DNA of 64,000 nt from NCBI GenBank assembly GCA_027448945.1, contig DAIDMQ010000016.1, positions 1-64,000 on the forward strand, written 5' to 3'. A program made the translations under genes and the position numbers. This DNA comes from Gallionellaceae bacterium. GTDB taxonomy: Bacteria; Pseudomonadota; Gammaproteobacteria; Burkholderiales; Gallionellaceae. This document shows positions 9,157-17,208 of this stretch, piece by piece (within the stretch, counting starts at the first letter, position 1; each line of letters opens with the position of its first letter). Under the pieces are notes generated by a model, which worked only from the letters and a program-made list of their open reading frames with translations, was not told the origin of the DNA and made no database searches.

Positions 9157-9185
9157 GTGTTCCCTGCCTGCGCGGGGATGAATCG
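9157..9185. CRISPR. solitary type I-E CRISPR-like repeat (29 nt)
   Basis: The 29-nt GTGTTCCCTGCCTGCGCGG…GATGAATCG has the length, terminal bases and inner CCTGCGCGG partial palindrome of type I-E repeats (GTGTTCCCCGC…GCGGGGATGAACCG class), with C-to-T differences near positions 9 and 27. Its translation gives FPACAGMN, the familiar mistranslation of such repeats. No second copy lies at about 61-bp spacing on either side, so it is an orphan and degenerate unit with no cas genes in the window. Confidence 0.65.
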
Positions 9186-9202
9186 CCCTAATCCGATTCC
9201 AC

Positions 9203-9601
9203 CTACTTCGTTTTTTTCTCTATCTTGCGACGACTGCGAACTAGCTTGGCAAAGTCACCGACCATCCCCACAACAAAAGCGCGCTCGGCTTCATCAAGTT
9301 CGCCCAGCAATTTTTCCAGCAGCAGCGACTGATCTGGCTTGCGTCGGGAAGCGGGACTCAACAACGATTCAACCGTGCAGTCCAGCGCGTCCGCCAATGA
9401 AAAGAGGCGACTCAATGATGGCGTGATACTGCCAGTTTCGATTCTGGACATACTCTCTTGCTCGATGCCCACTCGTTCTGCCAACTCCCCCTGCGTTAAT
9501 CCCAGCGACTTGCGACGTGCAGCAATCAACACACCCACTGATTTTGCGAGGTTCTGGTGCTTGATATTCGGCTGACTTTTCACCTTGCGACTCCACATCA
9601 T
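9203..9601 (-). CDS. XRE-family HTH transcriptional regulator
   Basis: The 132-aa protein has a Cro/CI-type helix-turn-helix at about residues 20-75, with ARRKSLGLTQGELAERVGI and SMSRIETGSITPSL. The C-terminal 50 residues are helical and charged, ending in RSRRKIEKKTK. It is transcribed divergently from the lipoprotein gene, across a 100-nt gap with nested inverted repeats, so it probably represses both promoters. Candidate starts are two adjacent ATG codons (9601 and 9598) and neither has a clear Shine-Dalgarno sequence. It is island cargo of unknown signal. Confidence 0.85.
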   Translation of the reverse strand: MMWSRKVKSQPNIKHQNLAKSVGVLIAARRKSLGLTQGELAERVGIEQESMSRIETGSITPSLSRLFSLADALDCTVESLLSPASRRKPDQSLLLEKLLGELDEAERAFVVGMVGDFAKLVRSRRKIEKKTK

Positions 9602-9637
9602 TTGATGACGTAAAGTGTCGTTTCATTAGTCGCTTGC

Positions 9638-9693
9638 AAGAATGATTCATAATGCCATAAAATGATGTGTTATGTCATATTCGTGGCATTCTT
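9638..9693. promoter_or_regulatory. nested inverted repeats, candidate XRE operator
   Basis: Between the divergent XRE and lipoprotein genes AAGAATG (9638-9644) pairs with CATTCTT (9687-9693), and inside it AATGCCA (9651-9657) pairs with TGGCATT (9684-9690). Symmetry in a divergent regulator promoter suggests an operator. No footprint is implied. Confidence 0.4.
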
Positions 9694-9704
9694 TTGGAGA
9701 ATTT

Positions 9705-10328
9705 ATGAACTCGCATTCTGCTGCTCTCATTTCCGTCACCGCCAAACAATCCATGTTGAAATTTTCTAAGCGCGCAATCGGGTTAGCGTTTGTGATTAGC
9801 CTTGCAGCTTGCTCTACCGAGCAGTTGCATAAATTCAATCAAGACCTTGCTGCACTGAATGGAGGATTGGCAGACAACAGCAGTCCAACAGCGAAGCCAG
9901 GAACGATGGCAGTCAACGCCCCCAGCACCGATAAAACCGCACCCACTAAATTGATAGTGCCAAACGATACGCGCACCAAAGCCGCAATGGATGCCGCACT
10001 ACCTAACGTCAAAAAAATATTGGCGATACACCAGTGCGTTAAGGTGGATGAGGGAATGTTGCAACTGAATTACTACACAGTTTCTGGTGTGAGCATCAGG
10101 GCTTACGGGAACTACCCAGACCACCAGTGGTTTATGAAATATCACGACAAAAACAAATGTGTGGGTGTACAGGCAATTGATAGCTGGACGATGCCCGCGA
10201 TGAATGCCTTGCAATTCCGTGCTGTTTATTTTGCGGAAGACAGCGGCGAGACGGTGAATTTTGGCTATCTGATGAAAAAAACCGAAGACGGTTCGTGGAA
10301 GCTTGAATCTCTTGAGAAGACTAGCTAA
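9705..10328 (+). CDS. hypothetical lipoprotein
   Basis: The 207-aa product carries a lipobox (LAAC) after a hydrophobic stretch IGLAFVISLAAC, so it should be lipid-anchored. ATG 9705 has GGAG 6 nt upstream (ttttggagaattt) and is preferred to the track start at 9672. The mature protein has a low-complexity Pro/Thr/Ser linker and then a compact domain with two cysteines (IHQCVKV, KNKCVGV). I recognise no family. It is followed after 27 nt by a membrane protein and is divergent from the XRE regulator, so the three may form one cargo unit. Confidence 0.75.
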   Translation: MNSHSAALISVTAKQSMLKFSKRAIGLAFVISLAACSTEQLHKFNQDLAALNGGLADNSSPTAKPGTMAVNAPSTDKTAPTKLIVPNDTRTKAAMDAALPNVKKILAIHQCVKVDEGMLQLNYYTVSGVSIRAYGNYPDHQWFMKYHDKNKCVGVQAIDSWTMPAMNALQFRAVYFAEDSGETVNFGYLMKKTEDGSWKLESLEKTS

Positions 10329-10355
10329 TTATCAAAATCAGGTAAACCACACATC

Positions 10356-11084
10356 ATGTTTCTAGCCCGCAATACGCCCGCCTTCGTCATCAGCTATTTG
10401 GTGCTGATGATACCGACCTACATCCTGCCTTACTTCGGCTCTAACTCCTCGCTGGTCAATGCCCTCAGTGTGTCGCAGGGCATGGGCATGTTGCCGCAAT
10501 GGTGGATGCACATTTGGTTCTTGGTCATGTTGACCCTGCTAGTCTGGTTGCGCGGCAGCGTTATCGACAAGGCTTATCTGCCCGTATTTCCGGTGATCGC
10601 AGCGATTTTCGACATGACACCGGGGCTAAGCATGATCCCGATGATTCCGACGGTGATGCATCTGGTCGGCATCATTTTGGGGGCGATGGGCGTGGTCGTT
10701 TTGGCAACGGAAGAAGCGGCAGTCAACAGAGAACTGTTGCTGGGACGCAAAGCAAAAATCGTGGCGGGAATTGCCACTTTGCTTGCTATTGGTGGCAGCA
10801 CTTTGTTTGTCACTACCCTAACATCGGGGCATCACAAACCGTCCGCAACGGTGGCAGAGAAATTGGTGAAGCCCGCGATTGCGCAAGCTCCGGTAAAGGT
10901 CGAGGAAGTTAAACCGCAAGCCACACCGGAAGAACTCGCGGCTGAAACACCTGCCGCCGCGCCCGCAATGCCCGCGACACCAAGCCACAAGCATCACAAC
11001 GTTGCACATGATTCCGTATCAACTACGACAAGGTCGGCTAAATCCGAAAAACAGTCTGTCCGATATTTAAATTTGAATGACTGA
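10356..11084 (+). CDS. hypothetical inner-membrane protein with Pro/Ala-rich tail
   Basis: The 242-aa protein has about four or five hydrophobic segments: near 8-30, 45-65, 75-110 and 138-158. A Pro/Ala/Glu-rich tail of about 80 residues follows (VKVEEVKPQATPEELAAETPAAAP), with SHKHHN near the end. The membrane part suggests a small integral protein whose tail spans the periplasm. No family is recognised. The start is 27 nt after the lipoprotein stop, with aatcaggtaa upstream, implying co-transcription. Confidence 0.7.
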   Translation: MFLARNTPAFVISYLVLMIPTYILPYFGSNSSLVNALSVSQGMGMLPQWWMHIWFLVMLTLLVWLRGSVIDKAYLPVFPVIAAIFDMTPGLSMIPMIPTVMHLVGIILGAMGVVVLATEEAAVNRELLLGRKAKIVAGIATLLAIGGSTLFVTTLTSGHHKPSATVAEKLVKPAIAQAPVKVEEVKPQATPEELAAETPAAAPAMPATPSHKHHNVAHDSVSTTTRSAKSEKQSVRYLNLND

Positions 11085-11213
11085 GTATTTTCAATAGCGC
11101 AATTCAAATAAGACAAAGGCAATGAGCGTATACAAAAATACCTTGTAACTCCTGCGCTCAAAGGGCTGCAAGGCTTTAATGCAACAAGCGCAACGCAACA
11201 AGAACCACAACAC

Positions 11214-12620
11214 TCAATGCAGAACCCGCCCTACCTCAAACTTCCCCATCGCACCCTCCCGATTGCCACGCTTAGGTATCAACACACACGCCACCGCATC
11301 ACCTGACTGTATCGCCTTAGCAAACGCATCCTCAACCAAAAACGTAACCCGTCTAAGATCAATATCCACTCGCTCCGCAAGCAACTCACTGCTGCCCTTA
11401 TCTAGAGCAATCTGTTTACCTGTTTTCATACGCAATTTTTCTGCGACGCTTTTGATGATGCGCAGACGTTGCTTAGCATCAGGAAGTGGCACGTTAAATA
11501 TCTCGCAACGCGACAACAATGACGCAGGCACACCAGCAAGGCTATTGGCCGTCAGCACAAATATCACTTTGCTGGCATCAAACTGCATTTCAAAGAATTC
11601 GTCCTTAAAGTTGCGACCCGTTCCAGGTTCAAGCAAATCCAACAACACCGGCAAAACAGGACAATTTGAATCACGGATCTTATCGACCTCATCAATCACT
11701 ACAACAGGTGATGCAGACTTTCCTGTTGCTAGTAAGGCAATCAATGCACCTGGCCGAGCTGCTGTCCAGGTTGAGTGTGAGCCAGTCAGTTGAAAGCCAC
11801 CCTGTGCGCCACCCGCACTGATTTTTTCCATAGGCACGCCCAAGGACTCTGCAAGCTGTGTCGCCAAGTACGTTTTGCCAATCCCCGGTTCACCCAGCAA
11901 CAAAATGGGCGTAAGGTGGAAATCTTGCGGCTTCATACAGCTAGCCAACACCAGTCCTGTTTCTAAACGGTTTATAGGTTCAACCAGATTTTCAAAGTTG
12001 TGTTTTGCTTCGCCTAATTTCACTACACCTTTTTTTGCATTGGGTATCGCACGATAGCCGTCGTTTATCTGTGCAGCCTCAAGAATCGAATCACAACCCG
12101 TTTTTTTCTCCTGCTTGATTGAGTTCAATAGGGTCATGGCATTTTCCAATGATTCAGGATTGAACACTTGTACGCTGTCACGCGGTTTCTGTTTTTTTCT
12201 TCTAGGAATGTTTTTTGGCGCATCAAGGACCGCCTTCCAATGAATGTATGACCGCTTAACCAGCATGTCTGCTCTGCCACTTTCCAGACGCTCGAACTTC
12301 TTCTCGAAACGATCCAGCCAATCTTCTGCAACGTGTCCTGTAAAGATAGGGCGATTGTTTGGGAAAGATTGAAGTATCTGCATTGCCGAATCCCATCTAG
12401 GGTCAACAATAAGCTCCAACATATCTTTGAACATGCCGCTTTCCTTATCAACAGACACTTGCATCGCAACGGCGATGAATAGGTTTGTTGAAAACTCTCG
12501 TGTTGCTTCATCCATGAGGATGCGCGCTTTCCCTAGTGTCCTCGATGCCAACGCAACAGCATCGTCAAAGGCGTAAGACGTTCCAATGCGTATGCAGGCA
12601 AGGTCAAAATTATCTTCCAT
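11214..12620 (-). CDS. AAA+ ATPase, Lon/ClpX-like module without protease domain
   Basis: The 468-aa protein has an uncharacterised helical N-terminal half (1-190) with a basic RRKKQKPRD patch near 140. A full AAA+ module follows: Walker A GEPGIGKT at 243-250, Walker B VVVIDEVDK near 306-314, sensor-1 asparagine in VLTANS near 348 and an arginine-finger-like LLSRCEIFNVP near 360. The small helical domain ends in EVGRVLH. The AAA core resembles Lon, but no Ser-Lys protease follows. ATG 12620 is chosen because GGAG lies 6 nt upstream. It is divergent from the RHH-like gene, and a truncated second copy of its 3' end lies at 8936-9156. Its role in the element is unknown. Confidence 0.85.
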   Translation of the reverse strand: MEDNFDLACIRIGTSYAFDDAVALASRTLGKARILMDEATREFSTNLFIAVAMQVSVDKESGMFKDMLELIVDPRWDSAMQILQSFPNNRPIFTGHVAEDWLDRFEKKFERLESGRADMLVKRSYIHWKAVLDAPKNIPRRKKQKPRDSVQVFNPESLENAMTLLNSIKQEKKTGCDSILEAAQINDGYRAIPNAKKGVVKLGEAKHNFENLVEPINRLETGLVLASCMKPQDFHLTPILLLGEPGIGKTYLATQLAESLGVPMEKISAGGAQGGFQLTGSHSTWTAARPGALIALLATGKSASPVVVIDEVDKIRDSNCPVLPVLLDLLEPGTGRNFKDEFFEMQFDASKVIFVLTANSLAGVPASLLSRCEIFNVPLPDAKQRLRIIKSVAEKLRMKTGKQIALDKGSSELLAERVDIDLRRVTFLVEDAFAKAIQSGDAVACVLIPKRGNREGAMGKFEVGRVLH

Positions 12621-12730
12621 GTTCTTCTCCAAATATTCCATCAGGGGTGGCATCAAGAAAATCGCGGTGATGTGAAACGGCGCATTAATAGTTTCTTGAA
12701 GTGCGCATATTGAGTCACGTCCTCACGCAT

Positions 12731-12768
12731 TATGCAAGCAGTTTCGGAAATAAAGTGAATTTTGCATA
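12731..12768. promoter_or_regulatory. inverted repeat in divergent AAA/RHH promoter region
   Basis: TATGCAA (12731-12737) is repeated as TTGCATA (12762-12768) with 24 nt between. It lies in the 209-nt gap between the divergent AAA+ ATPase and RHH-like genes and could bind the latter. Evidence is symmetry and location only. Confidence 0.3.
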
Positions 12769-12829
12769 GCGGTCAAATTCTCAGAATGTTATTGTGAGGG
12801 CGTGATGAAATAGTTTTAAGGATTGCGAA

Positions 12830-13087
12830 GTGACTGAAGAAGCTACAGAAGAAAAGAAGAAACGTGGGAGGCCAGCAAACCCCAAAGGGGCGATTTCGGC
12901 TGTTGAGCGTCAGGCGACCTATCGTAAGAACAAACTGAAAGAGGGAATTGAGCTCAGCATATTTTTAACGCATAAGCAGGCGGCCATTTTGCGCGCGGTA
13001 TCGAAGAGGGCAGGGAAAACTCAATCGGAGACGGTTGGGGAGTTGCTTGAGAATTCTACCCAGATCAGTCCCAACACAACAATTTGA
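12830..13087 (+). CDS. small RHH-like DNA-binding protein
   Basis: The 85-aa protein has a basic N-terminus with a KKRGRPANPKG AT-hook-like motif. A segment resembling ribbon-helix-helix proteins follows (GIELSIFLTHKQAAILRAVSKRAGKTQSETVGELL). GTG 12830 is preceded by AAGGA at 7 nt. Its 3' end overlaps the convergent relaxase gene by 67 bp. The position beside mobilisation genes suggests a plasmid-type regulator or accessory relaxosome protein; this is inference. Confidence 0.6.
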   Translation: MTEEATEEKKKRGRPANPKGAISAVERQATYRKNKLKEGIELSIFLTHKQAAILRAVSKRAGKTQSETVGELLENSTQISPNTTI

Positions 13088-15693
13088 TTGAGTTTTCCTG
13101 TGTGTTTAACGACCGTCCTTTTTTTATCGGGCGTTTGCGAAAGCTGAATGCTGGAAACGCCATCTTTGTATTTCACTGTGATTGATTGTGTAGCATCACC
13201 AATTGGCGGCGGAATAAAGTGCAAGGCGTATCTGCCGCGACCAAGGTGTTGAGCAAATCCAAAGTCGCTCTGGTCACTAACATCAGACGCAGCGATAACT
13301 TTACCCTCATAGCTCGTGTTGCTATCTGCACTGGGAATAACAAATTCAGCTTGCGGATCGAGGGATAAAATCTTTTTTCGTAAAATCTCTTCTATAGGCG
13401 TGGCGACCGTGGTCGGCGGCTCTTCAATAATGATGGGTTCTGACTTGGGTACGACAGGTATCACATCGAGTACAGTTTCAATCTTATTCAATGCACTGTT
13501 TCGTGCTACGCGGTGATTCGCAATCTCAACTTGCAACTCAGGGTTGAGGATAATCAGCCCCAATTCATCAGCAAGACGCGCCATCCTCGCTGTGAATAGA
13601 GGGTCATTACCAGTCAGCGTTAGTCCTTTGCCGAATTTCTGTTCGGCGTGCATCAGTGCTAAGCAAATCTCTTCGTCGGTAACCAGCACCTTGTCAAAGG
13701 TAATGCGATTGCCGCGATCCGTAAAAATGTGCTCACCATACATATCAAGATAATTGACATTGCCGTTACCAGTGACGCGCCATTTGATTCCTGCGTATTG
13801 GGCTAACAACGCATCAACTTCGAAGGGACGCATATCATGGATGTGCGAGGAACGAATTGCATTTTCATGGCGCTCATTATTTAAAAGCCGGCTCATCAGC
13901 TTCGCGAAATGTTGCTCATCAGATTTGAGTCGAACACCTGCTTCGACGAATTCAGACGAATCAATTTCTATCGTATGAGTTTCATTGAGAGTTGCTTCAT
14001 ACGATTTTGCATCACGCTGCGCCTGATACACGATGCCGCGTAAGGCTGACAATGCGGCCTGGTCACCCAGCTTGGCCTGTTCGTGCAACCATACACGCCA
14101 GCCAAGTGGCATGACGCGCGAAAAAGATAGTTCCCGCATGTGCGCTTGAAAAATACTCTCAACCTTAAGTTTTTGCTTAATGGCTCGACTGTGAATAGCT
14201 TCCAATGGAAATATGCGAGATTTTATGTCGTGCAAAAAATCACGTTTCAATGATTGGCGCTGCTGCTTGGATTCAACACGAATCGTCGCCAACAATGCAC
14301 TACGCTTAGCTCTAATGGCTTTAACCTGTTTAAGATATTCAATATCGCCTTCGGCAACCATATCCTGGTACCGATTGAAACGACTCCGCAAATCTGCACG
14401 CGCAATGGCTCGCGCTGCTTTACGCTCCTCGCGTTTCAAGTTGTCTCGCGCATAACGATTTTTAGAGGTGGAGTTTGACTCGACAATAGCGTCAGAATAG
14501 TCTGTGCCAACATCCGAATTATTGTGTCCAGCGAATGCCAGATTACGTTTTGATTGATTCTCTGGGTTTAATTCTCGCATCTCATCAGCATCAACCATGT
14601 TCAATTGTTGGTTGCGCGCCCAAGGTGGAACGCCTTGATCAAAGCTACTCTTGAGAAATGTATTAACCTTCTGGTGGATTTGTAAAGGATTAAACACGGT
14701 CATATTTGGGACGACACAATTCATGACTAGATCCGTGTCATCATCGTCTGTAGACGGAAAAGAAGTAATATCTTGAAGCAACTCGGTTTCATTAGTCGTG
14801 AATGCACCCCAACGCGCTTCTAGCTCATATCGCTTTAGAAGGCGCAGTCCTCTGCTGGCAGGAAAATATAAAACCTCGCCTGAATCAGCAGATGTGATTT
14901 CTAATCGTAAGCCGCCGCCCGTATCGAGTAGGCCAATTGAATAATTTTCTAACCAACGGTGCAAATCATGCCAATTCTGTAATGTTGGTAGTGCTCGCTT
15001 TAATGCTTTTGATACGTCTGATTTAAGCCAAGCCATGAGGCTGTCTGGGTCGTGCCATGCAGGCAATACTGAAGGCGATTTATGTAGTACATTTTTAATG
15101 ATGGATTTATTGCCGAGCTCATCCGATTGCACGATAAAAATACCATTATCGTTTGACCACCCGTGCTTGATTTCACTTTCGCGTGCCGCTCGGTGCAAAG
15201 TTTTAATTGACCATTCCAAATGTTGCGAACGAAACGTTATAGGGTGAATGCGATTGACTGCGACATGACAATGTATGTTGTCTGTATTTGAATGTATAGC
15301 AACCACGGATTGATGCTCACCAAGTCCTAGAGACTGGAGAGCATGATTTGCCGCATCAAAAATAACGTCGTGATGCGGACTTTCGTGCTCCGGCCAACTG
15401 AGAATGAATGTAAAAACGGGATCCTTGCATCGTAAATTTCGTGAAGCGACTGCGTTCATTTCTGTTGCGGCGAATTCAAGTGCGCAGATTTTGTTGGTTC
15501 GAATGGCAACGCATTTTTCTTCAGCGGTGAGCACATCTTTTGTGGCTGTTGCGTAATTCAGAATGTCACTGAATAAAGAGTTAGCAAGCTGATACTCCTT
15601 AGACTTATTCTCTAGAACATAGGCGACCAAATCACTAAACGGTTTAGCGTGATTTGATCGATGTCGGCGTTGGGGTGGAATGTGGGGAATCAT
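13021..15693 (-). CDS. MOB-P-type relaxase with LPD7 domain
   Basis: The 890-aa protein is a conjugative relaxase, the enzyme that nicks and attaches to DNA at an origin of transfer. Motif I with the catalytic tyrosine is FSDLVAYVLE (Y25). The HxHxxxN metal motif is HCHVAVN (141-147). Residues about 415-530 are highly charged and probably helical. Around 620-730 is the LPD7 domain of large polyvalent proteins (YAGIKWRVTGNGNVNYLDMYG, FDKVLVTDEEICLAL). The C-terminal 150 residues are unassigned. It follows the MobC-like gene with a 58-nt gap. No type IV secretion genes are in view, so the element would be mobilisable rather than self-transmissible. Confidence 0.88.
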   Translation of the reverse strand: MIPHIPPQRRHRSNHAKPFSDLVAYVLENKSKEYQLANSLFSDILNYATATKDVLTAEEKCVAIRTNKICALEFAATEMNAVASRNLRCKDPVFTFILSWPEHESPHHDVIFDAANHALQSLGLGEHQSVVAIHSNTDNIHCHVAVNRIHPITFRSQHLEWSIKTLHRAARESEIKHGWSNDNGIFIVQSDELGNKSIIKNVLHKSPSVLPAWHDPDSLMAWLKSDVSKALKRALPTLQNWHDLHRWLENYSIGLLDTGGGLRLEITSADSGEVLYFPASRGLRLLKRYELEARWGAFTTNETELLQDITSFPSTDDDDTDLVMNCVVPNMTVFNPLQIHQKVNTFLKSSFDQGVPPWARNQQLNMVDADEMRELNPENQSKRNLAFAGHNNSDVGTDYSDAIVESNSTSKNRYARDNLKREERKAARAIARADLRSRFNRYQDMVAEGDIEYLKQVKAIRAKRSALLATIRVESKQQRQSLKRDFLHDIKSRIFPLEAIHSRAIKQKLKVESIFQAHMRELSFSRVMPLGWRVWLHEQAKLGDQAALSALRGIVYQAQRDAKSYEATLNETHTIEIDSSEFVEAGVRLKSDEQHFAKLMSRLLNNERHENAIRSSHIHDMRPFEVDALLAQYAGIKWRVTGNGNVNYLDMYGEHIFTDRGNRITFDKVLVTDEEICLALMHAEQKFGKGLTLTGNDPLFTARMARLADELGLIILNPELQVEIANHRVARNSALNKIETVLDVIPVVPKSEPIIIEEPPTTVATPIEEILRKKILSLDPQAEFVIPSADSNTSYEGKVIAASDVSDQSDFGFAQHLGRGRYALHFIPPPIGDATQSITVKYKDGVSSIQLSQTPDKKRTVVKHTGKLNQIVVLGLIWVEFSSNSPTVSD

Positions 15694-15751
15694 AATGGTG
15701 CAATCTCACACAGACAATATGTATCTGATAAAAAATCCAGGTGAGAAATAG

Positions 15752-16084
15752 TCATTTATCTATTCTCATCATTGCATCGAGCGCGCTTTGGATTATGGGT
15801 TGCCACAACGCTTCAGGCGGAGGGTGTCCATTTTCTAAAAAACTAGCGTGAATCGAGCGTATTGCTGCGACACATTCGATCAGCGCCACAATTATAAAAG
15901 CGTCAATCTTAATTTCCGTTTTTTGGTTGAGAGTGGCTCGGCGAATGAATTCGCTGGGCGTAAGGTTGCGGGCTGCTGCGGAGACGCGAATGGTCATAGC
16001 TTCTTCTCTATCAAAACGGACAGAAATTTTTTCTGATTTTCGATCCTTCGTTGTGCATGCCGTGAAAGCTTTATTGATTTTCAT
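15752..16084 (-). CDS. mobC: MobC-like mobilisation accessory protein
   Basis: The 110-aa protein resembles MobC/RHH relaxosome proteins. KISVRFDREEAMTIRVSAAARNLTPSEFIRRATL is the typical strand plus helix-helix pattern, followed by a helical tail (IVALIECVAAIRSIHASFLENG). MobC proteins bind oriT and assist strand opening for the relaxase, which is encoded next. ATG 16084 (MKINKAF) overlaps the 3' end of the mini-relaxase by 14 bp; an upstream ATG at 16108 is possible. The Shine-Dalgarno signal is weak, consistent with translational coupling. Confidence 0.7.
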   Translation of the reverse strand: MKINKAFTACTTKDRKSEKISVRFDREEAMTIRVSAAARNLTPSEFIRRATLNQKTEIKIDAFIIVALIECVAAIRSIHASFLENGHPPPEALWQPIIQSALDAMMRIDK

Positions 16085-16616
16085 TGGACCAGACAAATTC
16101 AACTCCAAACTTGCGAGAGGCGCGAAGTTGATTTTTAGTTAGGTTAGATAATTTAATTGAGTGGTAAGTCCGAGGGTTAATGCGATTTGCAATTACATGG
16201 CAGTGAGTGACTGTCGATTGAGTATGTATCGCGACAACAGCCTGATGATCTTCAAAGCCGAGATAATTGAGTACAGATTCAGCGACATCGAATATATTCT
16301 CAGTTAGTAGAGTTTCAGAGTCTGGCCAAGTGAAAGAAAAGGCGAAAGCGGGATTGGGACAGCGCCTATTTTTGCTTGCCACCGCATTCATTACGACAGC
16401 AGATGATTTGGGCGAAAAATAAGTGTACGTTCTAACTGAAATGCAACGCCCTGCATTATTAACAGCATCGATAGCCCTTGTTGATTGGTAGTTAAGAACC
16501 TCAGCGAACGGGGATCCTATTAACACGAATGTGTCATCAAGCAAGATTTGACTGATGAGGCTTGTAAATGGCTTTTCTAAAAGTTCTTCGGCACTAGAGG
16601 GAATCTTGGCAGTCAT
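16071..16616 (-). CDS. mini-relaxase domain lacking the catalytic tyrosine
   Basis: This 181-aa protein is a diverged paralogue of the N-terminal relaxase domain encoded at 15693. Shared blocks are VMNAVASKNRRCPNPAF, GFEDHQAVVAIH, HCHVIANRINP and EFVWSNEN. It keeps the HxHxxxN metal motif, but in motif I the tyrosine is replaced: KPFTSLISQILL against KPFSDLVAYVLE (Q23 for Y25). It ends right after the catalytic domain. The gene follows alpA by 2 nt and overlaps mobC, so it is embedded in the operon. It is either a remnant or a repurposed DNA-binding relaxase domain; overall similarity is moderate, so the duplication is old. Confidence 0.75.
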   Translation of the reverse strand: MTAKIPSSAEELLEKPFTSLISQILLDDTFVLIGSPFAEVLNYQSTRAIDAVNNAGRCISVRTYTYFSPKSSAVVMNAVASKNRRCPNPAFAFSFTWPDSETLLTENIFDVAESVLNYLGFEDHQAVVAIHTQSTVTHCHVIANRINPRTYHSIKLSNLTKNQLRASRKFGVEFVWSNENQ

Positions 16617-16618
16617 AT

Positions 16619-16879
16619 TTATGCTCCTTTGGTGTTTTGGTTAATAAATTTTCGATTCGAATTCAATGTCAAAACAAGTTCTCTTATTTCTGCATCCGAA
16701 TGGCCTGCTATTCGATATGCATTGAGGTTAGCGACCTCGTTCTCCGGCCATCCAACAGCCCGCTGGCCAATTCGGACCGGAGCGGTGAATAATCCTTGCT
16801 GTATATCCGCGTAATGTGAACTACGTGATCGCCCTCGAATGCGGAGTACTTCAGGAAGTCGTAAAATTTTTTGTGACAT
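16619..16879 (-). CDS. AlpA-family regulator/excisionase-like protein
   Basis: The 86-aa protein matches the AlpA pattern of phage and integrative-element regulators. ILRLPEVLRIRGRSRSSHYADIQQGLFTAPVRIGQRAVGWPENEV is the winged-HTH segment, with the usual LPEV, GLFPxPVxIGxRAVGW signature. It is the first gene of the minus-strand block AlpA, mini-relaxase, MobC, relaxase, with a 2-nt gap to the next gene. AlpA proteins often activate integrase transcription or act as recombination directionality factors, fitting an integrated element near a tRNA. Confidence 0.85.
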   Translation of the reverse strand: MSQKILRLPEVLRIRGRSRSSHYADIQQGLFTAPVRIGQRAVGWPENEVANLNAYRIAGHSDAEIRELVLTLNSNRKFINQNTKGA

Positions 16880-16983
16880 GTTAAATTTCCCAAGCGTTAT
16901 CTTCTGGTTATTGCTGTCGACACTTTAAGTTTCTAAAACTTGGCAAGTTCAGCTGTATTTGGAGTTGGAGGAAGCACAATTTC

Positions 16984-17208
16984 CTAGCTCCAATTGATTC
17001 GCTGAGTCGTGGATTTAACTCGCCATATCAAAACGCAAGGCCACTCTGCGAACGATTTTTTTGCACGTCGGATTAGAATTTCGGTCAATTCACTGGCTTG
17101 ACGTAAAGCTAGGCTAAAGCCATCAGCAAATCGATCCGGTAAAGCTGTCAACTGCGCTAGCAAAGAAGGTAGACCCCATTTTTGCGACAGGAATTCTTCA
17201 GTTTTCAT
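16984..17208 (-). CDS. hypothetical small protein
   Basis: A 74-aa ORF of unknown family, amphipathic and predicted helical (LPSLLAQLTALPDRFADGFSLAL), with a basic C-terminus. There is no strong Shine-Dalgarno sequence, though an A/T-rich upstream region exists. It lies between alpA and the divergent 334-aa gene. Coding status is uncertain. Confidence 0.4.
   Translation of the reverse strand: MKTEEFLSQKWGLPSLLAQLTALPDRFADGFSLALRQASELTEILIRRAKKSFAEWPCVLIWRVKSTTQRINWS

Noticed and set aside
9157-9426. ORF of 89 aa beginning MFPACAGMNR
   Set aside because: The start is a translated CRISPR-like repeat and the rest runs antisense through the XRE gene.
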